NCBI RefSeq assembly: GCF_001723175.1
Contig: NC_064657.1
Span: forward strand, 558,001-622,000
DNA from: Penicillium oxalicum
Lineage: Eukaryota > Ascomycota > Eurotiomycetes > Eurotiales > Aspergillaceae
Reading direction: 5' to 3'
Length of the DNA: 64,000 nt
Shown here: positions 45,953 through 58,003 of the stretch, in pieces
Position numbering within the stretch: position 1 is the first letter of the stretch
How the letters are laid out: every line of letters begins with the position of its first letter
Translations under genes and position numbers: made by a program
Notes under the pieces: model-generated
Seen by the model: only the letters and a program-made list of their open reading frames with translations
The model's database searches: none
Told to the model about the DNA's origin: nothing

Positions 45953-46147
45953 GGTTGAAAAACAATAGTATTGGATTATATCTTCTATACCAGAGCTTGA
46001 CTAGGCAGGTTGTCTAGATTATCTTATTCAGTCTCCTTTTTAAGGATGTACTTATTATTCTGTTGTAGTGACATATTACTAAGCTCTTGAGAATCCTGCT
46101 TATTCTCGTCTAGTCATTAAGAGAGAACAAAAACAGAAAATTCAAAA

Positions 46148-46266
46148 ACATACAACAGCCAGGATTCGCATGTGGTCACCCACCATACTACTAACTGGCC
46201 GGCGTGTGGCTTAAGTACGGCTGAGCGGACGGGAAGCCCTGTTCTCCACACCCTATGGTCGTATGT
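46148..46266 (-). rRNA. 5S rRNA (copy 5, C/G helix variant)
   Basis: 119 nt, all 5S blocks intact, arm pair GCCAG/CTGGC, 314 nt from copy 4. It carries GAGAACAGG in place of GAAAACAGG. A GGATATG element stands about 30 nt upstream of the RNA start. Confidence 0.93.
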
Positions 46267-48939
46267 GCAAGCCCAGTAGTTGAGGTAATTCATATCCCTC
46301 ACATCGAATTCAAATCAGTAGGTATGTTTCATGAAATACACAAGAGCTCTACATATTGTTTAACTTCATTGTAGTATCCTAATTAAATATCAGCTACCTA
46401 GTGGCCAGATGTCATGTATCGAAGTGGATGGGCTGCAGTACACTCACCACTCACCCAGGCCACTGATAATTAGCAAGATAGCATTTGAGGTTAGTGCCCG
46501 AGATGAGTCTGCGGGGAGAATATATACATGTACGATTTTGCTGTGCGAGGTTGTTATACGAGTCGCCAATAACGTCGATCGCCTTGACGCATTAGCGTGT
46601 CAGCTTCCACATAATGGATTCGAGAATGGTTATAATTACCGTCTCCTCGCACCACAGGATTGATTCCAACTGCAGTCCAATCCGTCCAGTCAGTAGCCAG
46701 TGAATCGCCATAATCAAGTCACTCATTCCTTCCTTGCTGGCTATCCTTTCCCTTTACTACTGCCGGTACACCAGCAAATTCAGCCCACCACAATTACGTG
46801 GACGCAGTTTACTCGCAATAAGACTTCTCTCGTGAGCTCGAATCATGCTTCTGACTAAGAGTGCCGAAGTGGGATATCACAGTCTCTGACACAACCGCAC
46901 TGCAAATGTTAGGTTTGCGTCCGTCAGAAGCTAAGCGATGCGCCAAGTATAGCCAGTTGCCCTGAACAAACCAAGCCATGCAGCGAGAATCTGTATTAAC
47001 AGCCTTGTGGTAACAGGACTGATTGACTCACGTGGGACGGCTGAACCATAAGGAGTCTCGACGATGTCCTATCCGATGATCAAAAATATCCCTGCGAACG
47101 TGGCTGGTGGTGTCAGCCTGTCAAAAGAGAATCCAGCTGCCGCCGATCGGATCAGGTCTTCCTGCCTCCGAGAGGGTCTCCTTTGGGAATTAAATTCTGC
47201 ATGCATTTCCACTGTCATGATGGCAGTCTTTTCTATCAAAGAAATGTTGGAAAATCAATCTTAAAAGCTTTCTCCACATGCTCAAACGGAGCTTCGGCCA
47301 TGGTGCCAATGGAAGCGATGTATGAAAGACCTAGTGTTTGTCAAAACCTGAACCTATCTCTGTTGTGTTGTCAATCTTGTTATGATTTCACTGAGGCAAT
47401 GAGGCTCATTCCCTGAGCTATTCTTGAATACTTCCCTTGTCACTTTCTTTCCCAAGGACCAGAGTATCAGTATAGCCGTGACTACGGATCATCATCCAAA
47501 GGACAAGGTCATTTGTCCCCACTCAAAGTGGCGAGGAAGAACCCTGCATCACTAGTAAATTGTGCCCTCTGTTGCAGACTAAAAGCTCTGCACCGTAGCA
47601 CTACATTCGCGGGGAGTCTCGGAGTTGGTGACTTTTGGATACTCCACCGCCTGGTGGACCTCGGACTCTCCTATGTAGGCGAGTCAGCCCGATGTCGAAA
47701 GATGAGATTTCCATTTCACAACCCACAACGATCAGCTAGAATCACGCGATATGGACATACATAGTTGCGGTGTGGCCATTTTCTGCTTGTTTTCCTTTTT
47801 TCCCTTCAAGCTTTAATAGACAGCTTGTAAAGTGACTAGTTTGAAACAAATTCCGCTTCAGCACACACACACACACACACACACACCACACACACACACA
47901 CACACACCATTCGCCATCACCCAGCGGCTTCTAATTGAATAGCCTCCATTTGCCCCAAAAGGCGGTCTCTTGGTGCTTGGTAATTGGCTTTTGATTTGTA
48001 GCCCCCCAGCCTACCTTGGTTAGAACTTCTCATCTACATCGACCACACCATTCCTTTCTCCTCGTTCTGGTTGCGGCTCCTTCTTGTCGCTGGTCCCCGA
48101 GGCTTGGCATCTGCATTTACCACCAAACTCCAACTTAGATTGGCCGAATGAAAAGCGAGGCTGACGCTGACAGCTTAATTGCAGAAAGTTGAAAGCGGGT
48201 TAGCCCGGTATGGCTACCGTGATTACGACCTTGGGAAGACCCTGCATAGATCCCGTTAATGATAGGTGCCAAGAGCCCTCTCCACTTCGCCAAGAAACCC
48301 TTTATGAGATAATTAGCCCCCTTCTTCACCGTTGTGAATCATGCCGTCCATCAATATTAGGTCATTTCCTTCCCTTATAGAGCCCTCGTGCTTGACTATC
48401 TTATCAAGAATCTATTCGCGTCGTCGGGAATAGACGGATTCCCTGGAGATCACATAGCCGCAGAGAGGTTCGCAACAATGCTCCACGTGTGCTCCTAGAT
48501 CAAGCAACCTCTAGCGCAGAACTCGGTGGCGTTGCTAAAGGGACCGTTAGGCGTCCAGCCTAAGATGTAAGAATCTCATTTCTATGTACTCCGTATACCA
48601 CCTCACCAATTGTTCCAATCAAGCTCGAGATTTCCAAAAACAATGTGGATTCTGGATTATTGGCTATTGGCAGTTCTGTGGAACTTGGAAGGACCCCTAT
48701 CTCCAGATCTGGACGTGAGCATGATTGTTGAGCGTATTCACCCGCATGAGGTTACACTAAGGCGTCCATTGAACTGCAGTAAGAAAGATCTCTAGATTAA
48801 CTCTACTTACCGTAAGAGTGGCTCCGACACGCACAGCACATGGAAAGCATATAAATACTTACTCCTCAGCCAAGTATCGAAATTTTTAATTCATCTATCT
48901 TCAACGAATAAAACAGTCAATTTCATTCGACAAGCAAAT
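46267..48939. other. Gene-poor stretch before the first secreted protein gene
   Basis: ORFs up to about 84 codons without domains. Near the right end a TATAAAT box (48850-48856) lies 84 bp upstream of the ATG at 48940. The (CA)n tract is listed separately. Confidence 0.4.
47861..47910. repeat. (CA)n microsatellite
   Basis: About 50 bp of CA dinucleotides interrupted once by CC. Confidence 0.95.
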
Positions 48940-49423
48940 ATGCAATTTTTCAACCCCGTGTTTGTGTTGATGGCCTTGGTCACCTCTCAAGCCATTGCCG
49001 CACCCGCAGGTAAACACCCTTTCCCTCTCAGTCAAGTGCGTTTGAACCTCCATTGATCAATCATAGCCGAGGTTACGGACCTGGAAGCCCGCGCCAAAAA
49101 TTGCGTTACTGTCAAAATCTGCCACGGCTACAACTGGGAGGGCGGCTGCTATAAAGAATGCCTGGAAATTGGTAAACCTCATAATATCAGGAAAGAATAT
49201 CGGAAGAACGTGGGCTCGTTCAAGATCGGAGAGAAGGGGTACGAGTGCACTGCTGGAAGGTAAGTTTGCCACCTCGCGACTATATGTAAAGGATAGGAGC
49301 TGATTTTTTTTATCAAGCGCCACGGAGGCGTCGGTGGTCATGCACTATCCTGGAAAGAAAAGACTTGAAGATAGAGCGATCAACCATCTTGACGGATACC
49401 AGTGCATGAAGATGAAAAATTAG
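48940..49423 (+). CDS. Small secreted cysteine-rich protein
   Basis: Exons 48940-49009, 49067-49259 and 49318-49423 encode 122 residues. A signal peptide (MQFFNPVFVLMALVTSQAIA) precedes a short pro-like segment (APAAEVTDLEARA, possibly cut near EAR) and a basic mature part with six Cys (36, 42, 51, 55, 84, 117). The pattern CVTVKICHGYNWEGGCYKEC followed by a GSF...GYECTA segment recalls small fungal secreted proteins with a beta/gamma-crystallin-like fold; this is a resemblance only. It may be an extracellular effector, antimicrobial or wall protein. TATAAAT at 48850 gives a well-placed promoter. Both introns have standard borders and keep frame. Confidence 0.75.
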
Positions 49424-50283
49424 GCGCTTTCAAAAACTGACATGGTGCTGTTATGGGGCCTGAAGGTTATGTGAGGAAATGACGGGCTTGGTCGTGAGGG
49501 GGGGGGGAGGGAATACTGCAATCACTCCAGTGGTGTCACTTTCGGGAAACCGTATGCATGGGCATGTGTATGTACACAATTCGAAAATACAACGTCAGCA
49601 TCCTATATGATATGCTGCCAGATTTATCAGAAAACGTTTGTTTCATGTAGCCTTGGAAGCAACCTCACACCCGGTTTCGGACCCTACGTAGCAAGTGTAG
49701 GTAAGCTTCAGAAGCGGTGGAAAACACGGTGAATCAAATGCTCTGACTGGGCGCTTTTGAAACGAAAATGACAATCGATTGCTGTTCATTGCGTGATATC
49801 TAAATAGGCTCCTTACCTGGACATCTGAGTAAATGGTTGCGAAGCTAGTGTCAAGGGAGGATGCTGACTCTATGTGTTTGGATAAGACATGTGTTTTGGA
49901 ACCACAGGCTGGTCTTTAAACATACGTACAGAGTTCCAGGTTTAGCAAGGCCTTCAATCTATCCACATGTGACCACTATGACTGAGCAACCATATAGGAT
50001 CCAGGTCTTTTTATACTTGAGCCCCGTACATCATTCCTCGAATCCCTTGACTTGTTTCATTCGTAGGCTGCGCATGAAAATTTAGTTGAAATCCTATCGC
50101 AGGAAGAGGAGATGTCGATTTTTTTCATTTAATCAATCTCTGAAATTTGCGGCTGGAACTCGTGGATTTCAATGGTACAATAATCTGGAAAAAAAAAGAG
50201 AGAAAAAAGAAAACCAACGAGATGAATAATGGAGCAAAAACAACAGAAAGCCCAAAGGTGCAGAGCCAGAAGCGTGCACGCTC
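49424..50283. other. Spacer between two secreted-protein genes
   Basis: Contains a short G-run (49497-49507) and no recognised gene. Genes on either side converge on it. Confidence 0.45.
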
Positions 50284-50835
50284 TCATTCGAGTTCACCTT
50301 TATAGGTACACTTCATTCTCGAGTGACTGGCCCAGGTAAAGCCACAATTCTCCGAGAACTGATGGTCGTCCCTCACACACTCATATCCGCTTGCGCTAAA
50401 ATCGTCCAAGGCGGTTAAGATGAGACCCTCTCGACCCCTTCCCTTTCCGCAACTTTTCACGTCTCGCTGCCAGATGCCCTGACCCATAGGAGTGTCCACT
50501 TTGACCATATCTTGACTCTTGATGCTGCAGAATTTTTCAAAGGCCGAATCCACAGGGTGATCATTGCAAGACTTGTATTCTCCTTCTTTGCCCCATTTCA
50601 TAGTGATCAGGTCGCCGCAGTGAGGAAATCCACTGCCGGAAGAGAAGCAGCCGTGGCTGAAAATGAGGTATCCGATCTTCTTCTCGTTTGGTAGATCATC
50701 ACGTGGGACTAATCCGGATTGGGATCCCTTTTGGGTCAGGATGTTTTTCGCGGTAAAGGAGATGTCAGGATGTGGGACAGCAGTCACGAGAGGAGCCGTC
50801 AAGGCTGCAATGAGACTGATGAGGATGGAACGCAT
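50284..50835 (-). CDS. Secreted protein with eight cysteines, unknown function
   Basis: Single exon, 183 residues from the ATG at 50835. An upstream in-frame Met at 50871 would add 12 residues before the signal peptide and is less likely. The signal peptide MRSILISLIAALTAPLVTA is followed by a pro-like region (SGLVPRDDLPNEKK) and a mature part with cysteines in HGCFSS, HCGD, SCND, FCSI, SCGK, ECVRD, NCGF and KCTY, enough for four disulfides. No membrane segment follows. A minus-strand TATATAAAG near 51015-51024 may be its promoter. Not recognised as any family; it may be a host- or competitor-directed secreted protein. Confidence 0.72.
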   Translation of the reverse strand: MRSILISLIAALTAPLVTAVPHPDISFTAKNILTQKGSQSGLVPRDDLPNEKKIGYLIFSHGCFSSGSGFPHCGDLITMKWGKEGEYKSCNDHPVDSAFEKFCSIKSQDMVKVDTPMGQGIWQRDVKSCGKGRGREGLILTALDDFSASGYECVRDDHQFSENCGFTWASHSRMKCTYKGELE

Positions 50836-53085
50836 AGTGAATGGAGGTAAAATGTGATAGAGATATCTCAATCAAACAGCTGTGGTAGGCTTTTCTTCTT
50901 TTGATTTTCCCAAGTCGGGTCGGGTCAGGAAGAGAAGGGTAGAGGAGATAGCTTTTGGGTTTGTGTTTTTTAATTCACTGATGATAGTCCTGTCGAAAAT
51001 AAGATCGCACCGGCCTTTATATAGATGTTCAACCGCAATGGTCTGACTGAGTGTCCGATTCATAGACGAGCAGTTTATTTTTGCAAGGCTCAGTATCAAA
51101 CTGAAGCCTGTGCGGTATGAAAACGAAGGGGTGGCGACGAACAAAGTTCAGGCCTCCAGGGCCCCCATACCCTCGGACTTCCCATGATCACAGCAAAACA
51201 CCATGTCCAGTAACGATAGCAAGTCTCACGAGGGTACAGTCCGGGTCTTCATTTGCACTGCCCTTCTCTTGGACTTGGCGCTTATTCTGAGACCAGTCCC
51301 CTCGCCCCGTTTGATGTCAGGCGGATTCTGCGATCTTCATACTAAAACGACCCATATTAGCAGTCGTGACAGCTGATTTATCCTTTGTAACTTTCTTCAT
51401 TTCTTCTCCAACTTCAAATGATCAATACAATTGGTGATATGCCAAGTCATATTATTCTTGGCGTTGTGTTTGTGGCTGACAATGTTCTCATGGATAGTTG
51501 GTGGCGATGCTCGTGCACGCAAAAAAAGTAAAATAAAAACCCTGCTCTAGGTGTGATTTCATCTCGGGCGTTGACACGACTAGTACATGCAGTACATACA
51601 TAGAAAAGTTTGTGCTGAAATGCATTACCAGCCAGGTTGAGAGATACTAATATAATTACTCGGCGTTGAACATACATCGTCGGCCAACGCTGATTGACTA
51701 GTTCATTGCACCTGCACAAAAGAGCGTAAGGGAGATAGATACCCAGCATCCACAGTCCCAAATATTATGTTCTATATTGACTATTTTTACCTCTGGTTCG
51801 CCCTTCTATGACTCTTTGAAGTAACTTGATCACATCTGCTTTGGTAAATCTTAGGCGTCTACTTTGATAAATCTATACGTGTTGGTTGCCAATCTGGTTG
51901 GAGGGATACATTCTGAAAGTCACAGACACTGAATTTCTTTTTTTTTCAAAGTCACCCTACAATAAAAATTATTCTAGGATCCTTCTACCGCGTCTTACGT
52001 TCTTGACCCATCGGTCCTTGTTCATCATGAGATATACCTATAAATAGGTAGTGTACTGGGACCACCTGGCCTACGGGTATTTGACACGTGATGATAGGAT
52101 TCTTTTCTCAATCCTGCTGATTCTATTGCTTAGGGGGAAACATTGATTGAAAGCGATGACCCAGATCTTGAGGTTGCCTGGGAATAGGCTGACTCTGACT
52201 ATGACAGTGATATTTAGTTGTTCGGTGCTTGGGGAAAGAATGACGGAGAGATTCAATACTTTACTTATCAGTCTTGTTGTTGGATTGCAGATCCCGAATC
52301 TTGTGGTATGAGAGAGAGTGAGTGTGTATGAGAGAGAGAACAGTAATCACTTGCATGTTGTCTATTCATCATCTCGTAAGCTAGTAGTTACAATGTAGAA
52401 CAATCATTAATGAAGAGGTTGATCTATTTGAGTGACATGATACTGGCGGTTGTTTTCTCGCAAGTGATGGTCCGCAGTTGACATCCTAGTTTGGCGAAAG
52501 AGAGCGAAATAAAACCAAGTGGCGAAGATGCTATGAACTCAAAGGTCGAGTCGTTTTTTTTGGTCATTGCTCTCGTGGGCTGCTCGGCAGTGTTGGAATT
52601 GCTCGGGTCTGCTGAAAAGCCTTTTCAAAAGGTAGATAGAGATAGTCGGGATAATTTCTGATGGTTCAGGAGCGCTCTTGCCCGAGAGATGACGGGATAT
52701 ACCCCCTCATTTTGATATGACAGCCTGAATGGTTCAATAGGGGGAAATGATACGTCTTGGAGCTTCGTTTTTTTTTTCTACGAGCGCGCACGGAATGAAT
52801 AGGTACAGAGTTCAGAATCTCTATAATGATACAGGTTCCATGTGTATAGCTGGAACTACTAATAATCCCCTGTCTTTGACATATATACATAACTAAACAC
52901 AAAAAGGAGTACCCGATCTGATCCCGAACAATGCCGGCGAGGTGTTTCTCAAAAATGAAGCGTGATCGAGACGAGATGGATACATCTCTCCAAAAGGTTC
53001 AGAAGAGATACAACCGTGAATTCTCAAGTCTGCTTCCCCATAAACCTCATCATCCTTTGGATCATCATGTACCAGATCCTCCCTC
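50836..53085. other. Intergenic, no gene recognised
   Basis: Apart from the TATA-like element near 51015, only short ORFs without domains. A GAGAGAGTGAGTGT simple-sequence stretch occurs at 52310-52340. Confidence 0.4.
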
Positions 53086-55741
53086 TTATCCACTCACAGC
53101 CGGAAAGACACTCCATCCCCCGGCCGAAGCTGGAGGTGCACTTACAGGCGTCCTGAGTCTCGGTGCGGGCACCGCGGGCAATGCGGTAATGCTCGATCCC
53201 GTCTCGGCGTGAGATCCCGCGTCACTTGCCCGCTCCATGCTCATGCTGGCGCTGGCACTCACGCTCCCGCTCACGCTCGACCCTGTACTCGTGCTGACGC
53301 TGAGATTGACACTGAGACTCGTGCTCCGACTCATACTTCCCTGATGCCGCGTGCGAGCACGACCCAGCCCACGACGATGACCCGGACGGTGTGTCTGACT
53401 CAGATTTGGCGTCTGACTATTCTCCGAAAAACTCTTCTCTAGCTCTTCATCAATGGCAATGGACAAGACGTGAATCCGTGGCGACGCCGAGGGTCTCCGC
53501 TTGAACGAAAAGGTGTTGAGTTGCGGCTCGGGTAGTTGCGTCCAAGATAATGATCCGTCATGGTCCGCTGCTGCCGCCGGAGTTGTTTCTGTCTTTCTTG
53601 GCGTGTTCGTGGTGGTGGTCGTCGTCGTTGGTGCTGGGGCGGTCGTCGCTGCGGGTCTAGATTTGGACCTCGATCTCGATCTGAACCCGGAAAGGGAACT
53701 GGATCGATGCTTGGTTTTGCAGGGTTTGGTCGTCGCGGGCGCGCTCGCGCTCGCGTTGGTGGTGACATCTGTCTGTGCGGTCTGTGGCCTCTGACCCGGT
53801 GCCCGGGCCTCGGAGGCTGAAGGCGACTTGGCCCGAAAGACGCTACTGGGCCATTGCTTGGTCTTTGCCAGGGATGCTCCACAGCAATTTGCCGTCTTGG
53901 CGATATTGTCCCAGGCTTCAACGACACGGTCCGTTTTGAGAAAGTGGGAGATTTGGTCTTTCATGTTTTCGACATTGGCCACAGGTTCCCCGTCGTGGCG
54001 AAGGGGCTCTTGTAAAGGGGGTTGTGCGTGGCCGGCGGTTTGTTGCTGGCGCAGTGGCGACGGTGATGCCATCGCCGGTGCCGATGTCGCAGCGACAGAT
54101 GCTGACCGCGCGGGACGAATGGATTGCTGGGTGCGTGGTCGACTGGGCATCCATCGTGATTTTGGCCGGTCAAAAGAGGTGCTTGGTGGTTGATGAATTG
54201 TCTGGAGACCGGGTGCGGTCGAGGGTCGGTGGTCCAGGTTGATGGTGGCGTTGGTGCTCGTATTCGCAGCGACATTGGAGGGTGGGTCGTCGAAAGTTCG
54301 CTTGGAGAGAAATGGCCGAGAAAAGGAAAATGCTCTGGACAGTCGCGAGGCGGACCGCGACGGTGGACGTGGTCCACCCGTGCTACTGCTGACATCGCCA
54401 GCCAAGGCAGTGCACGACCTGGCGCGATTGAGAACCTGGGGGGTCGTGCTGTGTGCTCGGGATGGGTAGGACCCGGGGGAGTTGATCTGGCCGGGATGGA
54501 CGCTGAATCGATCATCCCACCTCGAGGCCGGTCGAGCATCCAGCTCTGTGAGCGGGTCAACCGGGAGCGGCTTGTCGGATGATTTTCGTCCAGGAGTGCC
54601 CGGCCCGGAGCCTCTGGAGAAGAGTTTTCGACGAACAGACTTGGATCGCGTAGACATGCTCCCGTTGGCATTGATCCTTGAGCGCTGCACGATGACACCC
54701 AGTCAGCGCATGCACGTTGAGTTTGGCTTTCCACGAAGGGCCGAAGCGTTTTCCTCTTCTCTTCCTTTGGAGGAGGATCCCCCTCTTTTTGACGCAAGAC
54801 GACTACTTACCAACTCCTTTCGGCTGGCCACTCCCACCCGGCGTTGCATTTCCATAATCGTAAAGGCAAGCTGACCGAGAGCCTGCTGCAGGGCCTGTCC
54901 CTGTCGATGAAGCTTGGCAAGGGTCCCAATCCAGCCGTCCATGTTTTCCAGCATGGTGCGAGCGAAGGTCCGCAGATTGTCCGCTTCAAAACAGCCGTCA
55001 TTGGTGATCTCTTGGAGATAATGTGAGAAGATCGCCACCGCTTCTTTCCCCTTGTGCAGGTCCTTGAGCGCATCGATGATGGCCAGGGTGAATCGCTCGA
55101 CGGCGTGTTCAATCTGGTCATTGTAGGAGATCAGTGCGAGTCGAAAGTGTCGGTCATCCAGCATTTCATCGAAGACGGCCAGATTGCCGAGTGGCAGACT
55201 CAGGTACTGAATCCGCGTGCGCACGTCCAGGTGGATGATCAAAAAGTCCTCGGTCGTCCGTTGGAGGAAACCATCCATCTCGTCCACGTGCCCCTGGAGA
55301 ATGCGCATGACCGTGACGGGAGACTTGGCTTGTTGTCTGGCCAGTAAATGTACGCCAAAGACCATCTGGGAGACCAGCTTCCAGAGGGGATGGTACCTGT
55401 GGCCGGGAGCACGATTAGTCTGCAAGCTTCACAAAGCCCCCCCCACGGCCCGGGGTTGAGGTTGAGAATATGGGTGATGGATGCCGGAGACACCGGTGGG
55501 CAGGAGATGCTGGTGGGGCTCACTTTTCCGAGGCTCGTTGGCGCCATTTCCTTCCACAGAGTCGTTCATATTCATCATTTTCGAGCAGATCCCGCCGGCG
55601 GGTTTGCGCATCCACCTGTACAATCCACTGTGCGGCGACGTCGGGGCTCACCTCGGCGATGGACTCTTCGAATGGGCCTTGCAGCTGCGGAATGGGGTGA
55701 CTTGGCGGAGGGGTCGCCGGGACCCTGACGCCCGTCGCCAT
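53086..55741 (-). CDS. Uncharacterised 800-residue fungal protein
   Basis: Three exons, 55741-55524, 55396-54811 and 54684-53086, keep frame and encode 800 residues. Residues about 1-75 include QWIVQVDAQTRRRDLLENDEYERL. Residues 75-265 look helical and ordered (YHPLWKLVSQMVFGVHLLA, VDEMDGFLQRTTEDFLIIHLDVRTRIQYL, ENMDGWIGTLAKLHRQGQALQQAL). The rest is basic, Ser/Pro/Thr-rich and disordered, with one conserved-looking island (VENMKDQISHFLKTDRVVEAWDNIAKTANC) and a Ser/Val repeat near the end. No known domain was recognised. Arg/Ser-rich motifs suggest phosphorylation or nuclear/cytoskeletal binding. The start is uncertain: frame stays open upstream to about 55880, so a longer N-terminus is possible. 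Function unknown. Confidence 0.75.
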
Positions 55742-56020
55742 GGACCTTTGTGGGGATGGAATATAATCTTCTATCGGTTGCTTGCGAGAGATGATGGCGA
55801 TTTGCTTCTTTTGTTCTTTGGAGAGGGGGGTTGGGGTTGGGCCAGCGAGCCGTGTTTCGTATCGTCGCCGACCACCGTCTAGTTGCCGTGAGGACTCCAA
55901 CCGCCCATGATGGGTAATAATTAGTCTATGATGACGGCCCGAGGGGTACAAGAGTCCAATTGGAAGAGTGAGAGAATGGGAGAGAAGAGCCCAACTCTCA
56001 GCGAGGGCGACGCCGATACA

Positions 56021-56036
56021 AGGAGAGAGAGAGAGA

Positions 56037-56077
<41 letters not shown>

Positions 56078-56079
56078 GA
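56021..56079. repeat. (GA)n(GT)n(GA)n microsatellite
   Basis: GA, then about eight GT, then about fourteen GA dinucleotides in the leader region of the 800-residue protein gene. Confidence 0.93.
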
Positions 56080-57671
56080 CAAGTGAGAGAGTGAGGATGT
56101 TTGAACCAAGCGGGGGCCAAGTGGGTATAGATAGTCCACGCAATGATGTAGAGTGTCAATGCAGGGCGGCAGACGTGGAGCCCGACAACTCAAATGAGAT
56201 GCTCAGAATGGGTTGAAACGTGTGTGAGAGGCCCGTTGAGTCATTCCCGATCAGGACGCCCGAATGGCTGGAACAAGGACCACCGAGCGCGTGGCAGTGT
56301 ACTGGGCCCAGAACCAGATGTGCTGATGATGGTTGATATGATGGCTGGACGAGGCGACATCCCACCCTTTCGGACGTCCAGCCCTTTTGGGGGCAGTGAG
56401 CAGATGGAGAGAATCTCCCTTGAGAGAGGGCAGGAGAGGAGGCTTGACGGTGGTCCGTCGTTTAATGTTGGACTCACGGGACGGGAGGTAAGATTGGAGA
56501 TCACTTTGTGTCTCAGCACCGTCGGTGGCCCCCCCCCCCCAGTGGGAGACGGTGGATCCGATGAAATTGTCAGAGAAGATTCGAAGCGGAGTGTCAATCA
56601 TTCGAAATCCAGAACGAATCTCAAGGCCTTTGGGTGTCTCTTGCGCGTCTCGATTCCCTCTGGGGGGAAAAAAGTGGAGTCTCGGGAAATTAAAAAAATC
56701 GCCAGCCCAGTCCAGTCAGGTACCCGTTACCACGATACCGTACCTGGTAACAAGAAGACCGTCAAAACACGTCAAACAGACTCGATTGCAGTACTCTGGA
56801 GTCTGGACATTCTTGACATGGAGCAGGACGGTATAGCTTAGTACGGAGTACCGTCAAAGTGCAAAGAGGGAATCACCAAGAATACTACTACGTAGTATCA
56901 TAGACGTCTAGAGCTCTATGGAGCGAGGTGAGATTATTACAGGCATAGAACATAAGAACAGCACTCAACCCTCGTCCAAGGCGGATGTAGCCGAGATACT
57001 AGGGAGAACAAAGTAGTCAGCATCAAAGCAGTCAAGCAAGAGCCAAGCCCATTCACAGACCTTCAATTTGGCGGCATGGCTCAGGTAGGTGAGGAAAGGG
57101 TTTCCCACGCGAGATCGATCGTCCAGATGTCACCCTTGACAACGGTCTGGTAGACATGCAAAGCCTCCTTGCCCCACACAATATGAAGACCGAATCGATC
57201 CCATTGACATCACCGTACAGCTTGTGGGGAGGGTATACCAAAAAGAGAAAGAAAAAGAAAAAGACCGTGGTGGGAAAATGGTTCATGACTGTAGTTCCGC
57301 TGCTGGAATCTGCGTGGTCTGCAAGGGGGGATGAAAGAGAGAGAGAGAGAGAGGTTGAGTGGCTGGAGACAAATCAACCATCAGATCGAGGATCGAGGGA
57401 TCAACCCTTTGGGGTGTGATGGCGGGAAGAGAAAAGGGATGTCGGGAAGGGAATCATGTACTAGTGGGTGGATACTCGAGATTGCCTGGCGAGGACAGTG
57501 TTCATTTACTAAGGTAATAGTGTACTAATGTGCTATTGTGAGGACGGTAAATAGTGCTAGGACATACTCCTGAGTTCTCGGGGCGATCTCTCATCGAGGT
57601 CCACTCGAGTCAGTCCAGATCAATGCTTGGTCAGGTCTAGACCCGGATCGTTGATTGTCTCGAATATTCAC

Positions 57672-57742
<71 letters not shown>
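57672..57742. repeat. (CT)n microsatellite, about 35 copies
   Basis: Uninterrupted CT dinucleotides for about 70 bp. Confidence 0.95.
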
Positions 57743-57745
<3 letters not shown>

Positions 57746-58003
57746 CATCACTTTAATATCATTCACGAGTCTGAATTGTATTCAATCATTCGGTCATTCA
57801 GTCATTCAGTCATAAAGAAAATATACCCCCCCCCTCCAGATTGGTCCACCAGCCCGTGTACACCGGTACATCACGATTCCACTCGCACCTCAACATCCAC
57901 AATCCATCGCCACCCAAAAGAAAGGACAGAGGTCAAAAAGAGCAACGGCAAAAATTAAACACACACACACACGACAATATACATCTATCCATGCATATAT
58001 ACC

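Larger units (their letters stand above)
55742..58003. other. Intergenic with simple repeats
   Basis: Holds long simple-sequence tracts. ORFs such as 56194-56841 have no domain and cross a C10 tract (about 56530), so they are not called. TACGTA/GTACGGAGTACCG palindromes occur near 56840-56900. Confidence 0.4.

Noticed and set aside
53501..54582. Plus-strand ORFs opposite the 800-residue protein gene
   Set aside because: Antisense shadows of a Ser/Thr/Pro-rich coding exon.
56194..56841. 215-codon plus-strand ORF
   Set aside because: Crosses a C10 homopolymer, no domain, and an equally long antisense ORF overlaps it.
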